From NCBI GenBank assembly GCA_022478985.1, contig JAKSZP010009197.1:62001-126000 (forward strand): a DNA stretch of 64,000 nt, in the 5' to 3' direction. The number at the start of each line of letters is the position of its first letter. Position 1 is the first letter of the stretch. Of this stretch, positions 1 to 11,578 are shown one piece after another. The stretch comes from Massospora cicadina. Lineage: Eukaryota; Entomophthoromycota; Entomophthoromycetes; Entomophthorales; Entomophthoraceae. The notes beneath the pieces are model-generated. The model had not been told where the DNA came from. It made no database searches and was given only the letters and a program-made list of their open reading frames with translations. A program made the translations under genes and the position numbers.

Positions 1-3000
1 AATGTTAGTGTCAATAAGTATGGTGGCTTCCAAGCTCCCTCATGTGGTATAAAAAGTGGTTAATAGCAATTAGTAGCCAGTTTATGGCTTATTGCTGATG
101 GATGCAAGAGTGACAAGACCTACAAAATTATGTGCTTCACTGGTTAGGGTTGGCGGGATACATAAGTGAAAGGAGGGCTGTACTTCTACTCTTTGTCCAT
201 CTAGATGCTACGACTTCTTATTGGGGATCAGGAGGCTACCACACGGGCTGATGCTGTGAGGAGGGTTTCAACACTCTTTGACACTTACAAATGAACAGCT
301 AGACTCCTGAACAATTTTATCTTGGATGAGATCTGATTTTGTTGTGCTACTAAGGCGTCTACTCGCTTCTGAAATGGAAAGTGAGTTGAGGGTCATGGAA
401 TTATAATAAACAACTGCTCAGATCTGGGCCCTTTTATCTGGCAGTCTGCACCAGGGTCTTTTCCAGAGTGATGCAAATGGATAAGGCTAAAGAGATGAGT
501 AAGTTCTGGAATATTGTTAGGGTACTTATTGACCTACTCTGCTTTTAAGGGTAAAAATAAGGTGTACTTATGGAGAACAGCAGTGCAATTTCAGAAAAGG
601 GCTAACCTCCACCTATGATAGAGTTTAGTACTTACATCTAGAGGGCTCAGGGATAATGTGTCTTTTATATGAGCATAGTTATTTAAGGTATCAGTAGTGG
701 AGGGGGCGGCGGCAGGACTGTTTGTCTGTTGGACCCCTTGAGTGGCAGATGCTGTTTAGCACACTCAGCAGTCCCAAGTAAGAGTGGGGAGGCCACCCAG
801 TAGAGGGTGGTAAATATTCCTAATTGTTATGCTCTCACAAGTAGTTAAAGTTTGAGGGTACAGTTTTAGAACTAGCTAGCTAGCAAAAAAAAGTGCAACA
901 GAGTTTCAGGAATTTTTGATAATAATATCAGGGAAACTGAACTACTGTTAATAATGACAATGTTACCCCTAAAATTTGGAGCAAGAGATGCCAAGGCGTG
1001 TAAGGTAAAAGAACGCAATTTTAGAAAGTTAATATGGGACTCCAAAGTTTCTTAAAAATATATCAATAACGTATAAACCATTTTTAAACTTTTTTATAAA
1101 CGTTTCCTTTCAAAATTTCACAAATTTCATAACTTTTCATTGCATTCTTGTATTGAAATGTTAAATAAATGAGTTTTTGCAACATTTCAAAGCTCAAGAT
1201 AGTCTGGAAAATTGTTAGCTTAAAACTTTTTAAATCAGCCAAATACCAAATTGCTCAGCCTTATCAATATAACAAATATCATCAAAAACATATATGATTT
1301 TCACTTGGTAGATATAAAAATCTTTCATTTTTAACTATAAAAGGCATTCTTTTATGAATTATTGTATTGTCATCAGAGATAAATAAGTGTGTCAAAATTC
1401 AAAGCTCTAGCTAGCTAGTTAGTTAAAAATCAATTGCAAGACTCCAACATAGACAGATAAACAGATATTACAGTAAGGGGAAAACTTTTTTAAAAATAGT
1501 TTAAAAAGGCCTAAACGGTATAGAAAATGTATGCCCATGTTTGGAGAATTATGGTAAACTTTTGTGAAAATCATCATTGGCATGGGGAGGAATGGACACT
1601 GAAAGATAGCCAAGAATTATATTTAAGCTTACAGTTTTGGAATTATGGGTACTTTACAACGGAGGGCAACCCATCTATCATATGTGACATTATCTGCAAT
1701 GACAATACGACAAACTCCAACCAAAAATAAATAAAATTGGAATATAAAAGATGTTTATTTTGTAGTTATAAAAATTCTTAAAAAGTGGGAAACTTATATT
1801 CAAAAATTGAATTTAATATGTTCCACAGGGTTGAGGATCTGGGTCCCAAATAAAATATGAGCTGTAATTTTTTAAAATTAAGTTTGAGCTCAATTTAGCA
1901 ATTTCTATAAATTGAGGATCACTTATCTTAAGATTTTTGTCATAGTAGTGGTTATAGGCGCTTTATACTGTAATATTTTATCTTCTACCCCATGGATCTT
2001 CTCCAGATCTTGCCCAGTGGTTTGGGCTAAACCACTTTTTGTCTATACCCTTGGAAAGATCAACCTTTTACTTTAGGTGCAGTTATTTTGAGATTTAAAG
2101 CTCTTTTTTGTCCTTTTTTGGGAGCTCAATTCTAGGTTAAAAGGAACTATCTGTGACATCTGGTGGCAGGAGTCGCTAAGGACAATAGCAAGCTTATCTG
2201 AGAAGAGTGACATAGGCCTATAAAGGCAAAAAATCAAAGTAGCACAAAGAGTATTAAGAAGAGTGCAAATAAAAGTTATAGTGTATAATCTAGTCAAGTT
2301 GGGAATGTTTTGAATTATTGATAACCACATTACCTATTTTTTAAGTAAATAATGGAATTTATTGGTATTTTTAATATCAAAATCTACTGTTTATTTTTTT
2401 TAGTACTAGATGGTAGAATCTACTGTTTATTGATATTTGCATAATAATAGTTTCTAATGTTGGTACTCAATCCCAAAATAGATGCCAATTGATGTTTAAT
2501 AAGGCAAATTACAATAAAGTTCTAAGTGAATTTAATTTTTGGTTGTATAGTTAATAAAATGTTTCTTACATGGATCAGTTGGGCTAAACGCCATACAATA
2601 AGGGTTTTTGAGTTACTAAAGCGTTGTAACGCTTGTTTTACAGCAGCTTGTAAAATGCTATTAGCAATGCGGCCTTCTACAGATGGGTAACTTGTTCCAT
2701 TACCTAATAATGGCCACTAGCTCATAATCTTTTAATTTACTGGTCTGAGTAAAAGCGTTGAGACATGATTTTTCTAAAAAGCCAGGCAATGGGGATCATA
2801 GATAGTTGACAATATATGCTAATTAGGTGAATGGATAATGGAAGAAAAATCATTGTGAATATGGTTCTTTTAGAATTGAGTTTGTTGGCAATGGATGTAA
2901 ATTCAATTAAGGTGCAACCAATGAGTTGATCATTAAACTTTTCTATATAAATCCCTTGTTATTTTTATAAACATAATTGATATTAAATACATACTAAATC

Positions 3001-3056
3001 TTTGCTACTTTTTGAGAGTTAAGGATTAGCTATCATTATCTAATTTCTCAGATAAT
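1..3056. other. AT-rich intergenic DNA, no gene recognised
   Basis: I see no open frame beyond chance length and no clear retrotransposon domain. Two short CTAG-rich runs occur near 868-885 and 1408-1425. A minus-strand scrap near 2690-2740 reads KDYELVAII, which recalls the 'RELLAI' motif of gypsy RNase H, but it is too short to call. The stretch could be the eroded interior of an element belonging to the LTR at 3057; nothing in it proves that. Confidence 0.5.
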
Positions 3057-4330
3057 TGTCAGAAAGCAGCTGATTGGAAGATGACTGTCCATTCAAAATA
3101 AGTTGTGAATGCACAGTAGAGAACCCATTATTCCAAGATCAGCTGTCCTAGCGACTCTTGAGAGGGACATTAAGGGTTTACATAAGGAGCAAACTATTCA
3201 AACATATAACTGAAGCCCTATAAATAGCCAATTGGATGGAATGGGGGCGACTGCAGGTCTTGTGGGGCAACCCCCAAGGGCGGGAGTGGAGAAAAGAATT
3301 TCAAAACTTCTGGTTTCTGCAGTTGCTAACGTTTAGATTGAATTGGTTTGGAAAAATGAGGACACATATTAAACAAGTTACTATAAAATGGTAATGTATT
3401 GGCAGGGAAAATTGAGGTTGCAAGTGTGCAAAAAAGTACATGACAGATCAGGAATAATAAATTGGTTTTCTTTGTTTATCAACTTTAATTACATATTTTA
3501 GCCTCTGGATTGATAGAACAGAACCCCACTCCATGATTATTGACCATAAATAGCGGATGGTTGCAAGATTAACAGAATTAAATAGATAGCCTTATAGTAT
3601 GGTGTGGGGGGCGGATTCCACAAAAGTAAACTAAAAGAAAATAGGTTTACTTGAAAGGGAAATTTAAAATAGAAAATTAATTGACTTCATACCCTAGAGA
3701 GGGGCTGTTGCTTTCATAGGAGGGAAGAAAGAATCAGAAGGTGCTCAAAGAATTGTCCTAGGCTTAGGCCTATGCATATATTTTGATTATTGGGTTGAAA
3801 AGATTGTTGTATGTTAGGAAAGAAATATTCAACAGTTTTGGATCACGCCATAAAAATCTAATATCAAAATCTGCGGGCTAGATAATAATTATGATTGATA
3901 GACCCAATATACACAGAATTGTTAATCTAATGAATTGGCTTATCCAAAACACAAGAATCCATAAAAAAGAGCGATTGATTGGAATAGCCTTAGGGGCAGA
4001 TTGAGTGATCTGTGTTGCTGACCCATGATCCGTTTAATTATAATGATAAGATCCCCTATTTTGACTTGTTAAATTTTATATGGAGTTTGGGGAGAAGTTT
4101 CCATCATTTTGCATATGAGAAGTATCAATCCTATGCATGGGATGAGACCTATGGTACTTGAAATGGCCCCTAGACTAGAACAAACCCCTGTAAACTCATT
4201 CTACCATTTTTGATAGAGAAGCAGAAGAAAAGAGTGCAGAGAAGGAGGATCTTTGGGGGAAGTGACAAGGCAGTGGTCCATCACCATCTACCACATGAGC
4301 CAAATAAATTAGTTAATACAAGGGGCCATG
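3057..4330 (-). repeat. Lone, decayed LTR of the long chromovirus family (lineage II)
   Basis: This aligns by eye to the two E5 LTRs (49373 and 62782). It begins TGTCAGAAAGCAGCTGATTGG where E5 has TGTCATGGACGCGGCTAAG. It shares the 'cagctgt..tga/gcgact' block near 3140. It shares the ccaatTGGatggaatggggg/gcaggtct/ggggcaac block at 3228-3290, and the gggctgttgc..ggga/gaaa block near 3706. The right edge is uncertain because similarity fades after about 4000. No internal region of this family is seen on either side, so it may be a solo LTR left by recombination. Orientation is given as in E5, whose coding strand is minus. Confidence 0.55.
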
Positions 4331-4720
4331 AGAGGTTTTAGATTCTATCACGCCTGAAGGGGTGTTAAAGTTTTAGTTTGAACAACTATTTAAGCTATTT
4401 TATGTTTCTAAACTATAATTTATACTTTATCTATAAAATGAAGATTGTTTTGAGTCCTCTGCATTGATGTTAGTGTTGATCTGCAGAATTATATTACCAT
4501 GGTTTTTTAAATTCCGCACCCACATTTATAAGTAGTTGGTAATTGATAGTATCAAATTTCCTATAAGTTGTCTCGCCTGGCCCTCCAATTATAATTACTA
4601 TAAAGGAGTTTATTCCTTTCAAAATTTCTGTCTACATACCCCAAATCACTTATTATTATCAGTTACCTTGTTTTCATGGCTATGCAAACTCAAATCCCAC
4701 TTTATTAATATTATCTCTCA
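4331..4720. other. Unassigned spacer left of the nested F element
   Basis: About 390 bases of AT-rich sequence in which I recognise nothing. An 87-codon open frame at 4536-4799 runs across the F/E2 boundary, so it is not a real gene. Confidence 0.4.
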
Positions 4721-4778
4721 TGTTGGATTATTGGTTGAATTGATTCTTAGTTTTAATTGGAGTCATAACATAAATTTT
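4721..4778 (+). repeat. F left LTR, first 58 bp
   Basis: TGTTGGATTATTGG... aligns with the start of the F right LTR at 24754 (TGTTGGAGATTTC...), sharing the blocks 'TTGATTYTTAGTTTT' and 'GGAG..RTAACAT'. The match stops at 4778, where E2 begins, and the LTR resumes at 18401. Confidence 0.65.
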
Positions 4779-4978
4779 GTTAGGAATCCAGCGTGCTAAG
4801 GTAAGACCTGGCGTACTTTGTGTATATGCTAAGACTTAAGGGCAGTAATTATCCACAAGGCACCGCTGGTTTCAAGTAAACTCTGGGTGGGTGCGTTGGA
4901 GGGGGTGTTGGAAAGGCTCCACCCCATGGAATTGTTACCTGTTTTCCATTTTGAAGCCAAAACTAATTGGTAAGAAGT
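4779..4978 (-). repeat. E2 left (3') LTR, first part
   Basis: This aligns with 17522-17700. The clearest block is cacaaggcaccgctgg (4848 and 17610), followed by ccatttt near 4950 and 17680. It breaks at 4978 where the E1 LTR begins. Confidence 0.7.
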
Positions 4979-5447
4979 TGTTGGGATTTAAGATGACAAA
5001 AAAGCTGAAATACCTGCTCCTGAATTGAGCCTTGACCGATTGACTCTTAAAGCAGCGCAAATGGAACCTTATCCCGAAGGCAGCAAAACAAGATCTAATC
5101 AAGAAGCATCACATACATGGTAATCAATGGAATAACCTTCAAGAATGCTGTACCGTTTCCTAAATCTTAAGAGGCACTGCACCCACCACTGCAGTCATGA
5201 GGATGATGCAGTACAATGAGGGCACCATCCAGGTCATTCTGGAAGGCAGTAAAAGATCCTGATCTCGTGGGGCCAGGAAGATCCTAAGCCACAATGTCCC
5301 TATGCGCCCTATAAATATCACCACTTTTTAACACAATATGATATAAATTCCCTCCATGTTTTTATTTTTTGGCCTCTCTATTAATTTTCAGCTATAAGCC
5401 CATTTTTAGACTTTGGTAACAGTCAAGAGTGCTGTTACACTGAGAAA
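4979..5447 (+). repeat. E1 left LTR
   Basis: TGTTGGGATTTAAGATGAC at the start matches TGCCAGGATTTGAGATGAC at 11106. Long shared blocks follow, including atgaggatgaYRcagtacaatgaggg and agctYYaagcYcatttttRgactttgg. The end is placed 2 bases before the primer-binding site. Confidence 0.85.
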
Positions 5448-5449
5448 AG

Positions 5450-5467
5450 TGGCGCTCACTACAGGGG
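5450..5467 (+). promoter_or_regulatory. E1 primer-binding site
   Basis: TGGCGCTCACTACAGGGG directly follows the left LTR. TGG pairs with a tRNA CCA end; the rest would pair with acceptor and T-stem bases. The same site occurs in E3 and E4. The tRNA cannot be named from this window. Confidence 0.75.
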
Positions 5468-5539
5468 GCTCCGAGCTGTCCTAAGCGAAAACGTCTATAA
5501 AGTTTAATGGTGAATATTAGCAGTCCTGAAGACTAATAT

Positions 5540-7640
5540 GCTGACTGAGCAAGAAGCTTTGCTTTGAGTATTAGTACATCACGGTATGAAGTGCCGCCTA
5601 CACAGCCTGAGAGTCTAAGATTCCTGGCTACATTTCAGTTCTCTTTGCCCTCAGTTGATGGTAATCGCATACAACTTAAGTATGAGAACCTTAATGACAT
5701 TTTCCAACAAAAAATAAATGGCATCTACTCCATGGGTCCCTCTCCTGCCTCTCCTGCGCCTCTCTCATGATTTTGACATGCGGGACCTCCATACCACGGC
5801 TCAGCTGCCAGCAGAAAAACTTACTTGTAAAATAAATGCTACCTTCAGAAGTTTGTTCACCTGGCTATTCATCACCTCCTTCGGTTATTTGGGTTGCACC
5901 ATCATGAAATCTCCTGACAACTGGAGCTCACACAAACCTTATAATCCCATGTCATCAATTTCTACAACGCGGCCTCCTCCTTTATCCATGAAACTGTGAG
6001 GCCATTATTGATAACTGACAAATAATCAACGAGGCCTAGCCTAATCTTGGTGTTGGATAGTGAATCTCTGTCTACCTTGAGACTAGCTGCATCAGAACAT
6101 CCAACTACTTGAGGCTGCTTGGAACCAGCACCTCCACCAAGTTGAGGATCTGGTACAGACTCTGCAGCAACACTATCAGGAGCTGGCCTCTTGTGACTAC
6201 ACCTCCAGGAGTGAAGGTCCTGAAGGGCCTAGGGTCCTGAAGGCCATAAGGGATGTGAGGGACCCAAAGGACCAGAAGGTCCCCGTGGACCTTATAGACC
6301 CTCAGGCCCATGGTAACTACTCCCAGAGTCCATGATGACTCTTGGCAAAAATATTAATAGCAGCTTTGGATGCCTTATGTAATAAAATTCTGATTGTAGC
6401 TAAAAGATGAAAACTCCAAGTGGATGGAGTCCCCCTTGAACCTAGGATATCCATTGAGACAAAGTCCAACGAAATTAGCAATTTTAGTGCCTTCACTAAG
6501 ATTACTGATAGCTGCATCTCTCAGCAAAAACAAACTTGTTGAGGGTTTAAAACATGCATGACCACCATCAAGAGTTACCTTCGCTTTCAAGGCGCTGACA
6601 TTTAAACCTAAAAGAGCAGGTCACAAGTAAGGCTTCTGTTTCCTCCCTTAACCAAATATGGGACGATTTCAAGAGGACATTGAGGGCTTAAGGAGACGGT
6701 TGAACCAGCAGGCTCCCTGCAACTATGCGGAAGCCAAAATCTCTGAGTCTGCACCAATCCCTGGCGTTAACACCCTCTCTACCCCTCTTGTAATTAACTT
6801 TAAACTTAGTTTCAAAAAGGTTCACCCCCAGCCAGAAAAGATCGCCTCTTTTTTTGTAAGCATACGAGAGCTCCATGGAAAAGGCCGCCAACTGGTAAAA
6901 ATATAAAGCATATACACTCCTGCCTAAGCAGCACTTCCTGGGATATCATGACTCACCATTTGAATGAGTGCAACACCAGTGAACCGGTTCATATGACCTT
7001 AAGTCAAGAATTCGGCAGCACTTAAACCCTGGACACCAGAAACAAGCATTCATGGTTATCCGCTCTAATAAAGGGGAAATCCCCATGAAGTTCACTAGTT
7101 GCTTTAAACCCAAGCGCAAACTTTGGTTACTATCAATCATATCACATTGGATGACACTATCACCACTGTCATCTCCACGTTAGGATCTTACCCCAAGGTT
7201 CAAATGAATATTATTGGATAGAAGTACAGTTTTACTTGCATCTGGGAAATCAAGGAAGCACTTGGCGAGATCCCCACTTCAACCTTACACTCTAAGGCTA
7301 CCTCTTCAGGTCCCTTCAACCATCCTCAAGTCCATGTGGTCAAAAATCATAAGAACCCTCACCCATGATGCACCTACTGCAACGGTTTCAGACACAGTGC
7401 CAAGACCTGCTGGAAACGACTTGCCAAGGAGGCGGGTAAAGGGCTGTCCGCATGAAGGACGAGGCGCTTCATACTTACTTCCCTACTACGCCTTAAGAAT
7501 CCTCCATAACCTCGCATGATATTGGAGCTAATGTACCTGAAGAAGAAAATTTGGTACCCATTGATAATCAAGATATTGATACTGCTTACTCTTCTTCTGA
7601 TGACTCTCACATGTTTCTCACACTACTCCTCAGTTAGGAA
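5540..7640 (+). pseudogene. E1 gag remnant with coiled coil, collagen-like tract and zinc knuckle
   Basis: Gag would form the particle and package the RNA. A coiled-coil-like run rich in Leu, Gln and His (6108-6190: WNQHLHQVEDLVQTLQQHYQ) is followed at 6218-6312 by a collagen-like tract including GPKGPEGPRGP (6260-6292). Middle pieces at 5564-5999, 6317-6600 and 6658-6906 are in mixed frames. The nucleocapsid knuckle is intact at 7369-7410, with spacing C-x2-C-x4-H-x4-C (CTYCNGFRHSAKTC). Stops and frame changes, one just before the knuckle, make the gene dead. A collagen-like segment is unusual for Gag, and E3 has one too. Confidence 0.65.
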
Positions 7641-7654
7641 GTCTAGTTACCTGC

Positions 7655-7990
7655 GTCAAAGTTCAAGTTCATAAAATTCTGGTCCTCACCATAGTTGACA
7701 GTGGCTCCACTGTGAACTTTATCTCGTCTAAGCTATTGTAATGCATTAAGATCGCTTCAGACTTGCCCCACTATATAAAGTACGGCATGGCTGGCCTGCA
7801 ATGTACTTGATCTATAGGGCCTATTATTCTTTACCCATTTGATTTAAGAAGCTCACTGTAAATACGCCCACCGTTGCACTAGATAACCCTAGCTATGACC
7901 TGCTCCTCAGAACTCAGTTCCTTTGAGCTTACTCAGCAGTAGTCCATTAAGATGACGCCTTTCTGTCCCTACTAGGGCATTAGTCCCCTG
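7655..7990 (+). pseudogene. E1 protease remnant
   Basis: VLTIVDSGSTVNFISSKLL at 7682-7738 carries an intact D-S-G-S active site (7697-7708). A second segment, PTVALDNPSYDLLLRTQF at about 7868-7921, matches the protease C-terminus of E4 and F. A stop follows the first segment at about 7739. Confidence 0.7.
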
Positions 7991-8639
7991 ATCTTTGAAA
8001 CCTTCTGCAACTTTAAGATGGAGGTCAAAGCCTGAGACTACCTACTAGAGGTGAAGGCTGAATTAACTGGCTCAAACTTCACATAAGGGGTCTTGAGTCT
8101 AATTGCTCCCCCTGCTGTTGGACAAGAAGGCATGACGTTCTTTTTACTTAGAATGACTACAATGCCTATGAAGTCCCTTTTATTGCTGAAAGCTGGTTCC
8201 AAGTTAACATCCCCTCTGGATACCTTCTGGGAGTCTGGGGCCTAGATAATTCATCCGCCAAGGAGCTGCTAATCTGTCTGGGAATCGTAGATACAGCTTA
8301 TGTTGAATCTATATCAGCGTTGTTAGCTAACCTTACTGAAAAACTCAAGATTGTAGATCCAAAAAGTCCCGGCCTATGCCCATCTCCTACCAGTGGAGGC
8401 TGTCGATGATGTCCATAGTTTTGAGAGCCTAATGGACTTTGGGTTGGAAACGCCCCATTGGTGGCCCTGGTCAACACCAATATAGGAAAGAACCTCATCG
8501 ACAACCAACAACGCAGAGTTCAAGAGTTGTTGTAGGAGTATTACGACCTATTTCCAGCCTTTACCTATGACTTCAAGAGATTAAATGGAGTCCTGCATCA
8601 AGTGAAGACTGGGGACGGTCCCCCTTTCAGTCCCAACCT
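7991..8639 (+). pseudogene. E1 region between protease and reverse transcriptase
   Basis: The sequence reads as coding in short patches, for example near 8461-8520 in the plus frame (VALVNTNIGKNLIDNQQ). It ends in the reverse transcriptase N-terminal part near 8540 ('YDLFPAFTYDFK', compare the 'YSDIFSKFDTDYGHMKG' of E4 near 55160). It is broken by stops. The minus-strand open frame at 8298-8504 is a shadow. Confidence 0.45.
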
Positions 8640-9180
8640 TACTGCAAGAGCAAGGTTGAAGAAGCTCAAGTGGCGGTGGAGCTCAGACAACTACTCGATG
8701 CAAGGCTCTTAGTGCCTTTGTGCAGCCCTTGGGCCTCTACTCTCTTGCTGGTTTGGAAGAAGGATGGCAGCCACCAGGTGGTGATGGACTAGTGATGGCT
8801 CAAATCCATCAATAAGAAGGACATTTATCCTCTATTTAAATTGACAACTCCCTCTGGCTTCTCACCGGATTGCAGTGCTTTTCAACAATGGACCTTGCCA
8901 GTGGATATTGGCAAGTGGAGCTCACACCTGAAGATCAAGCCAGGTGCGCACTCATAGCCAATGAGGGACTATTTGAGCCCATGAGGATGCCCCAGGGCCT
9001 CTGTAATGCGCCGGCCACTTTCAAACGCGCCATGGACAGGACCCTTGGGGAATTGAAACTGTCATGTGGCCGTGTCTACCTAGATGACATTACTCTTTTC
9101 TCACAAACCTTTAATGGACACATCAACCATCTTAGGAAATTTTCAATTGCCCTAGAAGGCTTCTATAAAGCTTAAAACTT
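8640..9180 (+). pseudogene. E1 reverse transcriptase remnant
   Basis: The domain is easily recognised: LLDARLLVPLCSPWAS and VWKKDGSHQVVMD (8690-8790) precede a 101-codon open stretch at 8870-9175. In it FSTMDLASGYWQVELTPEDQ, MRMPQGLCNAPATF and RVYLDDITLFSQTF appear in order. The catalytic Y-L-D-D is intact at 9077-9088. The first Asp (in MDLASGY) is also kept. Stops at about 8788 and 9173 separate it from the rest of pol. It is of the non-chromoviral gypsy type and close to E4 (54439-54756). Confidence 0.85.
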
Positions 9181-9990
9181 TGAAATTCTCTTTTTCCAGT
9201 TGGAAATGGAGTTTTTGGGACATGAAGTTTCAAAGTATGGCATATACCCATACCAGAAAAGTCAATACCATAGGAAAGATGTCGCACCCCCAGACTTTGA
9301 GGGATATACTGGCGTTCATAGGCATGGTGGCCTATTATTGTCAGTTAAAACTCATTTGCCAACCTAGCCAAGCCTCTATTTTCATTCTTGAGAAGATTTT
9401 GCTGTTTAAATGGCATCCTGAACAAGAACAGGCCTTTAATATGTTGATGACTTCCCTATGTACTAAACCCATTTTAGTCCACCCACTTTTTGACCAACCC
9501 TTCTTGCTTTAACGGATGTGAGTGATGTTGCCATTAAGATATCCTAGCCCAGCATGACAAAATAAGGTCAACCATCCAGTGGCCTAGCTTATCAAGACAC
9601 TGATTAAGTCCAAAAAAGAACTAAATCATTATTTAAAGGGAGTTCCTGGATGTCTTGCTAACAATCAAACATTTTTGGCCTTATCTCTATGATACCCATT
9701 TTATCAATATCACCAACAGTTCCTTGCTCCAGTGGCTCCAGTAGATGGAGGACCCAGATAGCCACTTAGCCACATGGGCCTTATGACTACAGAGCTATGA
9801 TTTCACTATTGTCCATCGCATGGGCGCAATCCACCAAAACGCCAATGGCCTCTCCAGGATGCCACTGCTAGTAGCTTTAACTCCCAATGAGGACCAACTG
9901 TACAATCTGATTGTCGACCTGAACATTAAGAGTTTGCAATTCCTGAGGTCCAAGATGAGCTCTAAAGGATGATCTAAGACAATCAAAGAT
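9181..9990 (+). pseudogene. E1 connection and RNase H remnant
   Basis: The frame 9180-9512 gives the connection, with 'HPQTLRDILAFIGMVAYYC' and ILVHPLFDQPF. RNase H begins near 9510 with TDVSDVAI. It ends at 9790-9870 with QSYDFTIVHRMGAIHQNANG, the hallmark end of gypsy RNase H (here H-Q-N-A-N-G-L-S-R-M-P). Stops lie between these parts. Confidence 0.7.
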
Positions 9991-10029
9991 GGGCTGATCT
10001 ACGAGAGGGTCAATAAGGAATGGCTCCCT

Positions 10030-10740
10030 TATGTCCGCCCTTCTTTCCAAACTGACGTTATCCTAGAAGGTCATACTACTGTAGGGCACATGGCACTTAA
10101 GAAGACTCACGAATGGCTGAAGTCACGATGCTACTGGGACCAAGTGGTAAATACCATCCAAGAGGTCCTGAAGGCATGTGTGACTTTCCAATCCCAAGCC
10201 TGAGCAAACATCATTTCAACAATTGGACATTGCCCCAACGGGACCATTCAGAGTCATTAGCATCGATGTGATAGGCCCTCTCCCCACTGTATTACATGGC
10301 CATAAATATATCTTCCTAGCTGTGGACCACCTGACAAAATGGGTTGAAGCGACTTCGGTCCCCACTTCTACTACTACAAAATCCACAACTCTCTTCCTTA
10401 TTCAATCCATTTTTACCCAGCATGGATGCCAACAGATTTTACTTTTGGACAATGGGTTAAATTTTACCTCGCAGTTATTTAAAAAGTTTACTTCGCTTTT
10501 GGCACTAACTAAAGATTCACCGCCCCTTACAACTTATCAACCAATGGGGTGGTGGAACACGCTAACGTCACCTTTGTCTCTATTTTATGGAAGATGGCTG
10601 CCTCTGACCCTGCCTTCTAAAATCATTATCTACCCAGAGCGTTGCTTGCCTACTGGATAAGCTAACAAAGAGTCATTAAAATGTCCCTCTTTGAAGCTCT
10701 ATATGAACGTGCTCCTCGCTCCTAAGTAGCATACAACCTT
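10030..10740 (+). pseudogene. E1 integrase remnant
   Basis: The zinc-binding domain is readable at 10069-10200: GHTTVGHMALKKTHEWL, then CYWDQVV, then ACVTFQSQA. The core follows in a 145-codon open stretch from 10223, with SIDVIGPLPTVLHGHKYIF (first Asp), DHLTKWVEA and ILLLDNGLNFTSQLF (second Asp). A frameshift near 10500 moves the third catalytic residue, in TNGVVEHANVTFVSIL (about 10540-10590), to another frame. Confidence 0.8.
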
Positions 10741-11105
10741 AGCTAAAAACCTCCACACCCAAGAACTCCAATTTAGTTGTATGGGCCTTAGCCAATAAAT
10801 TTGTCAAGCTTCAAGCGCTAGCCATGCAAGGCAATGCACCACCAAAAGAGAGACATTTTAATTTAATGTCAGTCATCCCTCCTTACCCATTTTTCTATTA
10901 GCTGACCTCATTTTCTTCTATCACCATCACCCAGAGGTTGACAGTATAAGCTTAAAATTCTCTGGTATGGATTTTATAAAGGGCATATGATAAGGTGAAC
11001 TCCTATTACTTCATTGCTGATGTAAATCAAGGGTCAGCGGTCTTTTAAGTGCATGTCCGGTTCCTCTAGCCCTATAACCCCACTGATAGGACCTTGAGGG
11101 AGCGT
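10741..11105 (+). other. E1 integrase C-terminal region and polypurine tract
   Basis: Integrase C-terminal sequence is expected here, but only scattered readable patches remain. The run ccttgagggagcg at 11092-11104 directly before the right LTR serves as the polypurine tract and matches the equivalent site in E3 (gcttaagggaggcgc, 46927-46941). Confidence 0.5.
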
Positions 11106-11578
11106 TGCCAGGATTTGAGATGACAAGCAAGCCAATCCCTGCTCCCAAATTGAGCTTTAACCAATCAACTTTTAAACCAGCGCAAACGAAACCCTATTCT
11201 GAAGGCTTTAAAACAGAATTAATCAGGAAGCATCATATGTATGGAATTGATGGAATCACCTTCAGGATTCCCGTCCCCACTTCCCAAATCTCAAGAGGCG
11301 CTGCCCCCACCACTCCAGTCATGAGGATGACACAGTACAATGAGGGAACCATCCAGGCGTCAAACTGGAAGGCAGTAAAAGTTCTTGATCTCATGGGGCC
11401 ACAAAGGTCCCTAGGGCATCATGTACCCACCCGCCCTAAGAAAATTTGATGATTTCTAATGCAATAAAGTAGTCTATATTCTCTTCATATTTTTGTTTTT
11501 TGACCTCTCCACTAATTTTTAGCTTCAAGCTCATTTTTGGACTTTGGTTTAGTCAAGCGAACTAGTATGCTGAGAGAA
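11106..11578 (+). repeat. E1 right LTR
   Basis: TGCCAGGATTTGAGATGAC at the start. It is homologous to the left LTR over its full length. The 114-codon plus frame inside it (11105-11449) also reads through the left LTR in broken form, so it is LTR sequence rather than a gene. Confidence 0.85.

Larger units (their letters stand above)
4979..11578 (+). mobile_element. E1: Ty3/gypsy element nested in the E2 LTR
   Basis: E1 is a plus-strand element of 6.6 kb with all parts in order: LTR (4979-5447), primer-binding site (5450), gag with a collagen-like tract, protease, reverse transcriptase, RNase H, integrase, polypurine tract and LTR (11106-11578). The bases before the left LTR (gaagt) and after the right LTR (gagtt/agagt) could be an eroded target duplication. 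It is moderately decayed, with stops and shifts in every gene but long readable stretches in reverse transcriptase and integrase. Confidence 0.85.

Noticed and set aside
2073..2330. 85-codon minus frame as a small gene
   Set aside because: AT-rich region, hydrophobic low-information peptide, no homologue recognised and no second copy; length is within chance.
11105..11449. 114-codon plus frame as a gene downstream of E1 integrase (for example an envelope)
   Set aside because: It lies inside the right LTR of E1, and the left LTR carries the same sequence in broken form.
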